From Saccoglossus kowalevskii (taxonomy: Eukaryota; Hemichordata; Enteropneusta; Harrimaniidae), in assembly GCF_000003605.2 (NCBI RefSeq), contig NW_003149662.1, forward strand, positions 1 to 24,917: a DNA stretch of 24,917 nucleotides, given 5' to 3'. The notes beneath the pieces were generated by a model. That model worked only from the letters and a program-made list of their open reading frames with translations, was not told the DNA's origin and did no database searches. Positions 11,331 to 22,443 of the stretch are shown here, piece after piece. How positions within the stretch are numbered: position 1 is the first letter of the stretch; every line of letters begins with the position of its first letter. The position numbers were made by a program, and so were the translations under genes.

Positions 11331-13808
11331 ATAGTGGGTATGACCATGCAGCTCTCTTACAATCTGGTATGCCGACTCAATCAACATAGTGGATATGACC
11401 GTGCAACTCTCTTACAATCTGGTACGATGACTTAATCAACGTAGTGGGTATGACCATGCAACTCTCTTACAATTTGGTACGACGACTCAATCAACATAGT
11501 GGGTATGACCATGCAACTCTCTTACAATCTGGTACGACGACTCAATCAACATAGTGGGTATGACCATGCAGCTCTCTTACAATCTGGTATGACGACTCAA
11601 TCAACATAGTGGGTATGACCATGCAGCTCTCTTACAATCTGGTATGCCGACTCAATCAACATTGTGGATATGACCGTGCAACTCTCTTACAATCTGGTAC
11701 GACGACTTAATCAACGTAGTGGGTATGACCATGCAACTCTCTTACAATTTGGTACGACGACTCAATCAACGTAGTGGGTATGACCATGTAGCTCTCTTAC
11801 AATCTGGTATGACGACTCAACCAACATAGTGGGTATGACCATGCAACTCTCTTACAATCTGTCACGACGACTCAATCAACGTAGTTGGTATGACCATGCA
11901 GCTCTCTTACAATCTGGTACGACGACTCAACCAACATAGTGGTTATGACCATGCAACTCTCTTACAATCTGGTACGACGACTCAAATAACATAGTGGGTA
12001 TGACCGGGCAACTCTCTTACAATCTGGTACGATGACTCAATCAACGTAGTGGGTATGACCGTGCAACTCTCTTACAATCAGGTACGACGACTCAATCAAC
12101 ATAGTGGGTATGACCATGCAGCTCTCTTACAAATCTGGTATGACGACTCAACCAACATAGTGGGTATGACCATGCAACTCTCTTACAATCTGTCACGACG
12201 ACTCAATCAACGTAGTTGGTATGACCATGCAGCTCTCTTACAATTTGGTACGACGACTCAATCAACTTAGTGGGTATGACCATGCAGCTCTCTTACAATC
12301 TGGTATGACGACTCAACCAACATAGTGGGTATGACCATGCAACTCTCTTACAATCTGTCACGACGACTCAATCAACGTAGTTGGTATGACCATGCAGCTC
12401 TCATACAATCTGGTACGACGACTCAACCAACATAGTGGGTATGACCATGCAACTCTCTTACAATCTGGTACGACGACTCAAATAACATAGTGGGTATGAC
12501 CGGGCAACTCTCTTACAATCTGGTACGATGACTCAATCAACGTAGCGGGTATGACCGTGCAACTCTCTTACAATCTGGTAAGACGACTCAATCAACGTAG
12601 TGGTTATGACCATGCAACTCTCTTACAATCTGGTACGACGACTCAACCAACATAGTGGGTATGACCGTGCAACTCTCTTACAATCTGGTCCGATGACTCA
12701 ATCAACGTAGTGGGTATGACCGTGCAACTCTCTTACAATCTGGTACAATGACTCAATCAATATAGTGGATATGACCGTGCAACTCTCTTACAATCTGGTA
12801 CGATGACTTAATCAACGTAGTGGGTATGACCGTGCAACTCCCTTACAATCTGGTAAGACAACTCAATCAACGTAGTAGGTATGACCATGCAGCTCTCTTA
12901 CAACCTGGTACGACGACTCAACCAACATAGTGGGTATGACCGTGCAACTCTCTTACAATCTGGTACGACGACTCAATTAACATAGTGGGTATGACCGTGC
13001 AACTCTCTTACAATCTGGTATGACGACTCAATCAACATAGTGGATATGACCGAGCAACTCTCTTACAATCTGGTACGACGACTTAATCAACGTAGTGGGT
13101 ATGACCATGCAACTCTCTTACAATTTGGTACGACGACTCAACCAACATAGTGCTTATGACCATGCAACTCTCTTACAATCTGGTACGACGACTCAAATAA
13201 CATAGTGGGTATGACCGGGCAACTCTCTTACAATCTGGTACGATGACTCAATCAACGTAGCGGGTATGACCGTGCAACTCTCTTACAATCTGGTAAGACG
13301 ACTCAATCAACGTAGTGGTTATGACCATGCAGCTCTCTTACAATCTGGTACGACGACTCAACCAACATAGTGGGTATGACCGTGCAACTCTCTTACAATC
13401 TGGTCCGACGACTCAATCAACGTAGTGGGTATGACCGTGCAACTCTCTTACAATCTGGTACAACGACTCAATCAACATAGTGGATATGACCGTGCAACTC
13501 TCTTACAATCTGGTACGACGACTTAATCAACGTAGTGGGTATGACCGTGCAACTCCCTTACAATCTGGTAAGACGACTCAATCAACGTAGTAGGTATGAC
13601 CATGCAGCTCTCTTACAATCTGGTACGACGACTCAATCAACATAGTGGGTATGACCGTGCAGCTCTCTTAAAATCTGGTACGACGACTCAATCAACGTAG
13701 TGGGTATGACCGTGCAACTCCCTTACAATCTGGTAAGACAACTCAATCAACGTAGTAGGTATGACCATGCAGCTCTCTTACAACATGGTACGACGACTCA
13801 ACCAACAT
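11331..13808. repeat. HOR domain A, second block
   Basis: About 45 monomers return to type A order, with CCGGG units at 11,993, 12,489 and 13,204. The block begins with the run ATGCCGACTC, GGATATG, TTAATCAACG and TTGGTACG, which also begins A-type blocks at about 14.34, 16.54 and 21.83 kb. One monomer, 12,103-12,158, is 56 bp because of an extra A (ACAAATCTGG near 12,131). That insertion produces the longest open frame of the window at 12,049-12,270, which I do not regard as a gene. Confidence 0.78.
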
Positions 13809-14304
13809 AGTGGGTATGTCCGCGCAGGTCTGGTACAATTTGGTCCGATGAATCAATCAAGCTAGTGGGTAGGTCCGGGCAACTCTCTTACAATCTGGTA
13901 CAATGATTCAATCAATATAGTGGATATGACCGTGCAACTCTCGTACAATCGCGGTACGGTGACTCAAATAACATAGTGGGTATGACCGGGCAACTGTGCA
14001 GCAATTCAGTGAGCGAGGTCAATCAAGATAGCGGGTATGACCGTGCAACTCTCCCCCAATGTGGTAAGATGCATCAATCCAGGTAGCGGGTCAGGCCATC
14101 CAACTGTAAAGCAATCAGGTAGGGCAACTCAATTAACATAAGGGGTATGACCCAGCAGGCATCCCACAATTTGCTACGTAGACTCAATCATCGTAGTGGG
14201 TATGGCCATACAGGTGTATAACAATTTCACACAGGGACCCAATCAGCACAGGGGGTAAGTCCATACAGCCATTAGTCAATCAGGTACGACGACTCAATCA
14301 ACAT
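13809..14304. other. Composite of cloning vector and satellite (likely assembly artefact)
   Basis: Nine units (eight of 55 bp and one of 56 bp) stay in satellite register but differ heavily from consensus, one by about 30%. The anomalous bases equal a pUC/pBR322-type backbone read colinearly. Near 13,819-13,865 they fit the ori end (around GGCGGAG, CGCCAGCA and CGGTTCC). TCAGTGAGCGAGG lies at 14,006-14,018, AACTCAATTAA resembles vector AACGCAATTAA at 14,126-14,136, and ATAACAATTTCACACAGG lies at 14,218-14,235. From the first to the last landmark is 230 bp here and 230 bp in the vector as I recall it. Across those 230 bp I count 136 bases equal to vector, and the rest agree with satellite. Variant order (GTCCGATG, TCAATATAG, CCGGG, AGCGGG) still follows HOR A, so the satellite component is ordinary. 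The pattern suggests a quality-weighted consensus of an untrimmed vector read and a satellite read. Vector assignment fades after about 14,255. Confidence 0.85.
14218..14235 (+). promoter_or_regulatory. lac operator/lacZ leader match of vector origin
   Basis: The 18 bases ATAACAATTTCACACAGG are identical to the E. coli lac operator and lacZ leader segment used in pUC-type vectors, where the M13 reverse primer anneals. Only the ACAATTT part can be supplied by the satellite monomer. This is a contamination landmark, not a functional operator of this locus. Confidence 0.8.
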
Positions 14305-15111
14305 AGTGGGTATGACCATGCAGCTCTCTTACAATCTGGTATGCCGACTCAATCAACATAGTGGATATGACCGTGCAACTCTCTTACAATCTGGTACGAC
14401 GACTTAATCAACGTAGTGGGTATGACCATGCAACTCTCTTACAATTTGGTACGACGACTCAATCAACGTAGTGGGTATGACCATGCAGCTCTCTTACAAT
14501 CTGGTATGACGACTCAACCAACATAGTGGGTATGACCATGCAACTCTCTTACAATCTGTCACGACGACTCAATCAACGTAGTTGGTATGACCATGCAGCT
14601 CTCTTACAATTTGGTACGACGACTCAATCAACGTAGTGGGTATGACCATGCAGCTCTCTTACAATCTGGTATGACGACTCAACCAACATAGTGGGTATGA
14701 CCATGCAACTCTCTTACAATCTGTCACGACGACTCAATCAACGTAGTTGGTATGACCATGCAGCTCTCTTACAATCTGGTACGACGACTCAACCAACATA
14801 GTGGTTATGACCATGCAACTCTCTTACAATCTGGTACGACGACTCAAATAACATAGTGGGTATGACTGGGCAACTCTCTTACAATCTGGTACGATGACTC
14901 AATCAACGTAGCGGGTATGACCGTGCAACTCTCTTACAATCTGGTAAGACGACTCAATCAACGTAGTGGTTATGACCATGCAGCTCTCTTACAATCTGGT
15001 ACGACGACTCAACCAACATAGTGGGTATGACCGTGCAACTCTCTTACAATCTGGTCCGACGACTCAATCAACGTAGTGGGTATGACCGTGCAACTCTCTT
15101 ACAATCTGGTA
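14281..15111. repeat. HOR block also present at 16,481-17,311 and partly at 20,349-21,107
   Basis: Bases 14,281-15,111 match 16,481-17,311 at an offset of 2,200 bp (40 monomers) with six differences by eye. From 14,409 to about 15,167 the block also matches 20,349-21,107 at an offset of 5,940 bp (108 monomers) with three differences. The shared order is ATGCCGACTC, GGATATG, TTAATCAACG, TTGGTACG, GTATG/CCAACA, CTGTCACG and so on, to GTACAACG. The 5' edge of this copy abuts the vector-composite patch. Confidence 0.82.
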
Positions 15112-15550
15112 CAACGACTCAATCAACATAGTGGATATGACCGTGCAACTCTCTTACAATCTGGTACAATGACTCAATCAACATAGTTGGTATGACCATG
15201 CAGCTCTCTTACAATCTGGTACGATGACTCAACCAACATAGTGGGTATGACCGTGCAACTCTCTTACAATCTGGTACGATGACTCAAATAACATAGTGGG
15301 TATGACCGGGCAACTCTCTTACAATCTGGTACGATGACTCAATCAACGTAGCGGGTATGACCGTGCAACTCTCTTACAATCTGGTAAGATGACTCAATCA
15401 ACGTAGTGGGTATGACCATGCAACTCTCTTACAATCTGGTACGACAACTCAATTAACATAGTGGGTATGACCATGCAACTCTCTTACAATCTGGTACGAC
15501 GACTCAATCAACATAGTGGGTATGACCATACAGCTCTCTTACAATCTGGT
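14671..15550. repeat. 880-bp HOR unit, copy 1 (16 monomers)
   Basis: Comparing each base with the one 880 bp downstream gives eight differences over 880 bp, about 99% identity. The unit holds two CCGGG runs, at 14,855 and 15,295. The second differs from the first (ACAATG, TAGTTGG, and GTACGATG before ATAACA), so the true repeat is 16 monomers and not 8. It is followed directly by copy 2. Confidence 0.88.
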
Positions 15551-16430
15551 ACGACGACTCAACCAACATAGTGGGTATGACCATGCAACTCTCTTACAAT
15601 CTGTCACGACGACTCAATCAACGTAGTTGGTATGACCATGCAGCTCTCTTACAATCTGGTACGACGACTCAACCAACATAGTGGTTATGACCATGCAACT
15701 CTCTTACAATCTGGAACGACGACTCAAATAACATAGTGGGTATGACCGGGCAACTCTCTTACAATCTGGTACGATGACTCAATCAACGTAGCGGCTATGA
15801 CCGTGCAACTCTCTTACAATCTGGTAAGACGACTCAATCAACGTAGTGGGTATGACCATGCAGCTCTCTTACAATCTGGTACGACGACTCAACCAACATA
15901 GTGGGTATGACCGTGCAACTCTCTTACAATCTGGTCCGACGACTCAATCAACGTAGTGGGTATGACCGTGCAACTCTCTTACAATCTGGTACAACGACTC
16001 AATCAACATAGTGGATATGACCGTGCAACTCTCTTACAATCTGGTACAACGACTCAATCAACATAGTTGGTATGACCATGCAGCTCTCTTACAATCTGGT
16101 ACGACGACTCAACCAACATAGTGGGTATGACCGTGCAACTCTCTTACAATCTGGTACGATGACTCAAATAACATAGTGGGTATGACCGGGCAACTCTCTT
16201 ACAATCTGGTACGATGACTCATTCAACGTAGCGGGTATGACCGTGCAACTCTCTTACAATCTGGTAAGATGACTCAATCAACGTAGTGGGTATGACCATG
16301 CAACTCTCTTACAATCTGGTACGACAACTCAATTAACATAGTGGGTATGACCATGCAACTCTCTTACAATCTGGTACGACGACTCAATCAACATAGTGGG
16401 TATGACCATACAGCTCTCTTACAATCTGGT
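15551..16430. repeat. 880-bp HOR unit, copy 2 (16 monomers)
   Basis: This copy is directly adjacent to copy 1 and about 99% identical. Differences include CTGGAACG for CTGGTACG near 15,715, AGCGGCTATG for AGCGGGTATG, and CATTCAACG for CAATCAACG near 16,212. Similarity stops at about 16,431, where AATGAACATAG replaces AACCAACATAG. Confidence 0.88.
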
Positions 16431-16480
16431 ATGACGACTCAATGAACATAGTGGGTATGACCATACAGCTCTCTTACAAT

Positions 16481-17311
16481 CAGGTACGACGACTCAATCA
16501 ACATAGTGGGTATGACCATGCAGCTCTCTTACAATCTGGTATGCCGACTCAATCAACATAGTGGATATGACCGTGCAACTCTCTTACAATCTGGTACGAC
16601 GACTTAATCAACGTAGTGGGTATGACCATGCAACTCTCTTACAATTTGGTACGACGACTCAATCAACGTAGTGGGTATGACCATGCAGCTCTCTTACAAT
16701 CTAGTATGACGACTCAACCAACATAGTGGGTATGACCATGCAACTCTCTTACAATCTGTCACGACGACTCAATCAACGTAGTTGGTATGACCATGCTGCT
16801 CTCTTACAATTTGGTACGACGACTCAATCAACGTAGTGGGTATGACCATGCAGCTCTCTTACAATCTGGTATGACGACTCAACCAACATAGTGGGTATGA
16901 CCATGCAACTCTCTTACAATCTGTCACGACGACTCAATCAACGTAGTTGGTATGACCATGCAGCTCTCTTACAATCTGGTACGACGACTCAACCAACATA
17001 GTGGTTAAGACCATGCAACTCTCTTACAATCTGGTACGACGACTCAAATAACATAGTGGGTATGATCGGGCAACTCTCTTACAATCTGGTACGATGACTC
17101 AATCAACGTAGCAGGTATGACCGTGCAACTCTCTTACAATCTGGTAAGACGACTCAATCAACGTAGTGGTTATGACCATGCAGCTCTCTTACAATCTGGT
17201 ACGACGACTCAACCAACATAGTGGGTATGACCGTGCAACTCTCTTACAATCTGGTCCGACGACTCAATCAACGTAGTGGGTATGACCGTGCAACTCTCTT
17301 ACAATCTGGTA
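16481..17311. repeat. HOR block, copy 2 of 14,281-15,111
   Basis: This copy is offset 40 monomers from 14,281-15,111. Private changes are CTAGTATG near 16,703, CATGCTGCTC near 16,797, GGTTAAGACC near 16,997, GATCGGG near 17,066 and AGCAGG near 17,112. Unlike the copy at 14,281 it has normal satellite upstream (CATACAGCTCTCTTACAATC near 16,465), which shows what the composite patch has overwritten. Confidence 0.82.
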
Positions 17312-17500
17312 AGACAACGCAATCAACGTAGTAGGTATGACCATGCAGCTCTCTTACAACCTGGTACGACGACTCAACCAACATAGTGGGTATGACCGTG
17401 CAACTCTCTTACAATCTGGTACGACGACTCAATTAACATCGTGGGTATGACCGTGCAACTCTCTTACAATCTGGTACAACGACTCAATCAACATAGTGGG

Positions 17501-17830
17501 TATGACCATGCAGCTCTCTTACAATCTGGTATGATGACTCAATCAACGTAGTTTGTATGACCATGCAGCTCTCTTACAATCTGGTACGACGACTCAACCA
17601 ACATAGTGGGTATGACCATGCAACTCTTTTACAATCTGGTATGATGACTCACTTAACATAGTGAGTATGACTGTGCAACTCTCTTACAATCTGGTACAAC
17701 GACTCAATCAACATAGTAGGTATTACCATGCAGCTCTCTTACAATCTGGTATGACGACTCAACCAACATAGTGGGTATGACCGTGCAACTCTCTTCCAAT
17801 CTGGTACGATGACTCAATCAATGTAGTGGG
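17501..17830. repeat. C-type variant module, copy 1
   Basis: This short run of satellite monomers is marked by TAGTTTGTATG, CTCTTTTACAATC, GATGACTCACTTAACATAG, AGTGAGTATGACTG, AGTAGGTATTACC and CTCTTCCAATC. The same run recurs 70 monomers downstream (about 21,351-21,680) and again 38 monomers further on. No other element is present. Confidence 0.75.
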
Positions 17831-17890
17831 TATGATCGTGCAACTCTCTTACAATCTGGTACGACGAATCAATCAACGTAGTTGGTATGA

Positions 17891-18453
17891 CCATGCAACT
17901 CTCTTACAATCTGGTACAATGACTCAATCAACATAGTGGGTATGACCATGCAGCTCTCTTACAATCTGGTATGACGACTCAACCAAGATAGTGGTTATGA
18001 TCGTGCAACTCTCTTACAATCTGGTACGACGACTCAATTAACATAGTGGGTATGACCATGCAACTCTCTTACAATCTGGTATGACGACTCAATTAACATA
18101 GTGGTTATGACCGTGCAACTCTCTTACAATCTGGTACGACGACTCAATCAACATAGTGGGTATGACCATGCAGCTCTCTTAAAATCTGGTACGATGATTC
18201 AATCAACGTAGCGGGTATGACCGTGCAACTCTCTTACAATCTGGTAAGACGACTCAATCAACGTAGTGGGTATGACCATGCAGCTCTCTTACAATCTGGT
18301 ACGACGAGTCAATCAATGTAGTTGGTTTGACCATGCAGCTCTCTTACATTCTGGTACGACGACTCAATCAATGTTGTGGGTATGACCGTGCAGCTCCCTT
18401 ACAATCTGGTAAGACGACTCAATCAACGTAGTGGGTATGACCATGCAGCTCTC
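17891..18453. repeat. B-type block, copy 1 of a 24-monomer-offset duplication
   Basis: This 563-bp stretch recurs at 19,211-19,773 with an offset of exactly 1,320 bp (24 monomers), with only two differences by eye (both G versus A, at 18,361 and 18,392). Shared rare markers are CAAGATAGTGGTTATGATCG, CTCTTAAAATC, GATTCAATCAACG, GAGTCAATCAATG, TTGGTTTGACC and TTACATTCTGG. The match ends at a one-base deletion (CTCTACAATTTGG near 18,454) in this copy. This is the closest duplicate pair I found. Confidence 0.88.
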
Positions 18454-18570
18454 TACAATTTGGTACGACGACTCAACCAACATAGTGGGTATGACCATGC
18501 AACTCTCTTACAATCTGGTATGACGACTCAATCAACGTAGTTGGTATGACCATGCAACTCTCTTACAATC

Positions 18571-19148
18571 TGTCACGACGACTCAATCAACGTAGTTGGT
18601 ATGACCATGCAGCTCTCTTACAATCTGGTACGACGACTCAACCAACATAGTGGTTATGACCATGCAACTCTCTTACAATCTGGTACGACGACTCAAATAA
18701 CATAGTGGGTATGACCGGGCAACTCTCTTACAATCTGGTACGATGACTCAATCAACGTAGCGGGTATGACCGTGCAACTCTCTTACAATCTGGTAAGACG
18801 ACTCAATCAACGTAGTGGTTATGACCATGCAGCTCTCTTACAATCTGGTACGACGACTCAACCAACATAGTGGGTATGACCGTGCAACTCTCTTACAATC
18901 TGGTCCGATGACTCAATCAACGTAGTGGGTATGACCGTGCAACTCTCTTACAATCTGGTAAGACGACTCAATCAACGTAGTGGGTATGACCATGCAACTC
19001 TCTTACAATCTGGTAAGACGACTCAATCAACGTAGTGGGTATGACCATGCAGCTCTCTTACAATCTGGTACGACGACTCAACCAACATAGTGGGTATGAC
19101 CGTGCAACTCTCTTACAATCTGGTCCGACGACTCAATCAACGTAGTGG
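18571..19148. repeat. A-type block, copy 1 of a 96-monomer-offset duplication
   Basis: This stretch matches 23,851-24,428 at an offset of exactly 5,280 bp (96 monomers), with two differences by eye (CGTAG versus CATAG near 18,592, and TATGACC versus TATTACC near 18,658). A related block at about 2,350-2,930 shares the order, including two successive GTAAG monomers after GTCCGATG. Three occurrences of such a specific order mark one ancestral HOR segment. Confidence 0.85.
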
Positions 19149-19210
19149 ATATGACCGTGCAACTCTCTTACAATCTGGTACGATGACTCAACCAACGTAG
19201 TGGGTATGAC

Positions 19211-19773
19211 CCATGCAACTCTCTTACAATCTGGTACAATGACTCAATCAACATAGTGGGTATGACCATGCAGCTCTCTTACAATCTGGTATGACGACTC
19301 AACCAAGATAGTGGTTATGATCGTGCAACTCTCTTACAATCTGGTACGACGACTCAATTAACATAGTGGGTATGACCATGCAACTCTCTTACAATCTGGT
19401 ATGACGACTCAATTAACATAGTGGTTATGACCGTGCAACTCTCTTACAATCTGGTACGACGACTCAATCAACATAGTGGGTATGACCATGCAGCTCTCTT
19501 AAAATCTGGTACGATGATTCAATCAACGTAGCGGGTATGACCGTGCAACTCTCTTACAATCTGGTAAGACGACTCAATCAACGTAGTGGGTATGACCATG
19601 CAGCTCTCTTACAATCTGGTACGACGAGTCAATCAATGTAGTTGGTTTGACCATGCAGCTCTCTTACATTCTGGTACGACAACTCAATCAATGTTGTGGG
19701 TATGACCGTGCAACTCCCTTACAATCTGGTAAGACGACTCAATCAACGTAGTGGGTATGACCATGCAGCTCTC
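19211..19773. repeat. B-type block, copy 2 of a 24-monomer-offset duplication
   Basis: This is the partner of 17,891-18,453. It starts just after a one-base insertion (GACCCATGC near 19,210) and ends where CTCTTCCAACCTGG replaces the deleted CTCTACAATT form of copy 1. Confidence 0.88.
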
Positions 19774-20258
19774 TTCCAACCTGGTACGATGACTCAACCA
19801 ACATAGTGGGTATGACCGTGCAACTCTCTTACAATCTGGTATGACGACTCAATTAACATAGTGGGTATGACCGTGCAACTCTCTTACAATCTGGTACGAC
19901 AACTCAATCAACGTAGTTGGTATGACCATGCAGCTCTCTTACAATCTGGTACGACGACTCAACCAACATAGTGGGTATGACCATGCAACTCTCTTACAAT
20001 CTGGTACGACGACTCAATCAACATAGTGGGTATGACCGTGCAACACTCTTCCAATCTGGTACGATGACTCAATCAACGTAGTGGGTATGACCATGCAACT
20101 CTCTTACAATCTGGTATGACGACTCAATTAACATAGTGGTTATGACCGTGCAACTCTCCTTACATCTGGTACGACGACTCAATCAACATAGTGGGTATGA
20201 CCATGCAGCTCTCTTAAAATCTGGTACGATGATTCAATCAACGTAGCGGGTATGACCG

Positions 20259-20353
20259 TGCAACTTTCTTACAATGGAGTAAGACGAGTCAATCAACGTA
20301 GTGGATATGATCGTGCAACTCTTGTACAATATGGTACGGCGCAGTAATCAACG
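20259..20353. repeat. Small divergent patch inside the array
   Basis: Just under two monomers carry clustered unusual substitutions: CAACTTTCTT, ACAATGGAGTAAG, GACGAGTC, CTTGTACAATATGG and TACGGCGCAGTAATC. Register is kept with no net indel. The right edge returns abruptly to canonical sequence at ATCAACGTAGTGGG, the same HOR position as the sequence just downstream of the composite patch. I tested the anomalous bases against the pUC lac region and did not find a convincing fit, so this may be low-quality sequence, another contaminant, or true divergence. Confidence 0.6.
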
Positions 20354-20719
20354 TAGTGGGTATGACCATGCAACTCTCTTACAATTTGGTACGACGACTC
20401 AATCAACGTAGTGGGTATGACCATGCAGCTCTCTTACAATCTGGTATGACGACTCAACCAACATAGTGGGTATGACCATGCAACTCTCTTACAATCTGTC
20501 ACGACGACTCAATCAACGTAGTTGGTATGACCATGCAGCTCTCTTACAATTTGGTACGACGACTCAATCAACGTAGTGGGTATGACCATGCAGCTCTCTT
20601 ACAATCTGGTATGACGACTCAACCAACATAGTGGGTATGACCATGCAACTCTCTTACAATCTGTCAAGACGACTCAATCAACGTAGTTGGTATGACCATG
20701 CAGCTCTCTTACAATCTGG

Positions 20720-21763
20720 TACGACGACTCAACCAACATAGTGGTTATTACCATGCAACTCTCTTACAATCTGGTACGACGACTCAAATAACATAGTGGG
20801 TATGACCGGGCAACTCTCTTACAATCTGGTACGATGACTCAATCAACGTAGCGGGTATGACCGTGCAACTCTCTTACAATCTGGTAAGACGACTCAATCA
20901 ACGTAGTGGTTATGACCATGCAGCTCTCTTACAATCTGGTACGACGACTCAACCAACATAGTGGGTATGACCGTGCAACTCTCTTACAATCTGGTCCGAC
21001 GACTCAATCAACGTAGTGGGTATGACCGTGCAACTCTCTTACAATCTGGTACAACGACTCAATCAACATAGTGGATATGACCGTGCAACTCTCTTACAAT
21101 CTGGTACGACGACTTAATCAACGTAGTGGGTATGACCGTGCAACTCCCTTACAATCTGGTAAGACAACTCAATCAACGTAGTAGGTATGACCATGCAGCT
21201 CTCTTACAACCTGGTACGACGACTCAACCAACATAGTGGGTATGACCGTGCAACTCTCTTACAATCTGGTACGACGACTCAATTAACATAGTGGGTATGA
21301 CCGTGCAACTCTCTTACAATCTGGTATGACGACTCAATCAACATAGTGGGTATGACCATGCAGCTCTCTTGCAATCTGGTATGATGACTCAATCAACATA
21401 GTTTGTATGACCATGCAGCTCTCTTACAATCTGGTACGACGACTCAACCAACATAGTGGGTATGACCGTGCAACTCTTTTACAATCTGGTATGATGACTC
21501 ACTTAACATAGTGAGTATGACTGTGCAACTCTTTTACAATCTGGTACGTTGACTCAATCAACATAGTAGGTATTACCATGCAGCTCTCTTACAATCTGGT
21601 ATGACGACTCAACCATCATAGTGGGTATGACCGTGCAACTCTCTTCCAATCTGGTACGATGACTCAATCAATGTAGTGGGTATGACCATACAGCTCTCTT
21701 ACAATCTGGTATGACGACTCAATCAACATAGTGGGTATGACCATACAGCTCTCTTACAATCAG
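20720..21763. repeat. HOR block, copy 1 of a 38-monomer-offset duplication
   Basis: About 1,040 bp recur at 22,809-23,852 at an offset of 2,089 bp, which is 38 monomers minus the single-base deletion near 21,998. By eye there are about ten differences (about 99% identity). The block runs from the ATAACA/CCGGG/AGCGGG marker through GTCCG, GTACAACG, GGATATG, CTCCC and AGTAGG into the C-type module (TTTGTATG, CACTTAACATAGTGAG, GTATTACC). It is the longest near-identical pair in the window. Confidence 0.85.
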
Positions 21764-22388
21764 GTACGACAACTCAATCAACATAGTGGGTATGACCATG
21801 CAGCTCTCTTACAATCTGGTATGCCGACTCAATCAACATAGTGGATATGACCGTGCAACTCTCTTACAATCTGGTATGACGACTTAATCAACGTAGTGGG
21901 TATGACCATGCAACTCTCTTACAATTTGGTACGACGACTCAATCAACGTAGTGGGTATGACCATGCAGCTCTCTTACAATCTGGTATGACGACTCAACAA
22001 CATAGTGGGTATGACCATGCAACTCTCTTACAATCTGTCACGACGACTCAATCAACGTAGTTGGTATGACCATGCAGCTCTCTTACAATTTGGTACGACG
22101 ACTCAATCAACGTAGTGGGTATGACCATGCAGCTCTCTTACAATCTGGTATGACGACTCAACCAACATAGTGGGTATGACCATGCAACTCTCTTACAATC
22201 TGTCACGACGACTCAATCAACGTAGTTGGTATGACCATGCAGCTCTCTTACAATCTGGTACGACGACTCAACCAACATAGTGGTTATTACCATGCAACTC
22301 TCTTACAATCTGGTACGACGACTCAAATAACATAGTGGGTATGACCGGGCAACTCTCTTACAATCTGGTACGATGACTCAATCAACGT

Positions 22389-22443
22389 AGCGGCTATGAC
22401 CGTGCAACTCTCTTACAATCTGGTAAGACGACTCAATCAATAT
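22389..22443. repeat. Recombinant monomer with a three-monomer deletion junction
   Basis: This unit begins as the AGCGG type (AGCGGCTATG, GTAAGACG) but ends with TCAATATAG, which belongs to the unit normally three positions further along, and the GGATATG unit follows at once. In the comparable block at 12,544-12,763 three extra monomers lie between these parts. The monomer therefore records an in-register loss of 165 bp by unequal exchange, or an assembly misjoin of the same form. Confidence 0.8.

Larger units (their letters stand above)
14305..17450. repeat. HOR domain A, third block
   Basis: About 57 monomers of type A directly follow the composite patch. CCGGG-type units start at 14,855, 15,295, 15,735, 16,175 and 17,055. 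The first four are exactly 8 monomers (440 bp) apart and the last is 16 monomers on, so this is the most regular HOR part of the window. It contains the tandem 880-bp unit described separately. The 3' end grades into B-like and C-like variants near 17.45-17.85 kb. Confidence 0.78.

Noticed and set aside
12049-12270. 73-codon open frame starting at GTG
   Set aside because: It is satellite translated in successive phases. It is open only because a one-base insertion (ACAAATCTGG near 12,131) shifts phase once, and because the next TAG falls one phase later. It has no ribosome-binding site, codon signature or domain, and the peptide is made of repeat-derived segments.
14243-14265. TATGACCATG shared by the satellite and the lacZ-alpha start as the reason for vector misplacement
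   Set aside because: The 10-base identity is real, but the two copies are 13 bp out of register in the composite patch, so it did not set the alignment. The shared string is probably chance.
13809-14304. Ancient relic monomers or insertion of a mobile element
   Set aside because: The units keep the HOR-specific variant order (GTCCGATG, TCAATATAG, CCGGG, AGCGGG), so they are not ancestral. The deviating bases fit a cloning-vector backbone colinearly, which a transposon or neutral decay would not produce.
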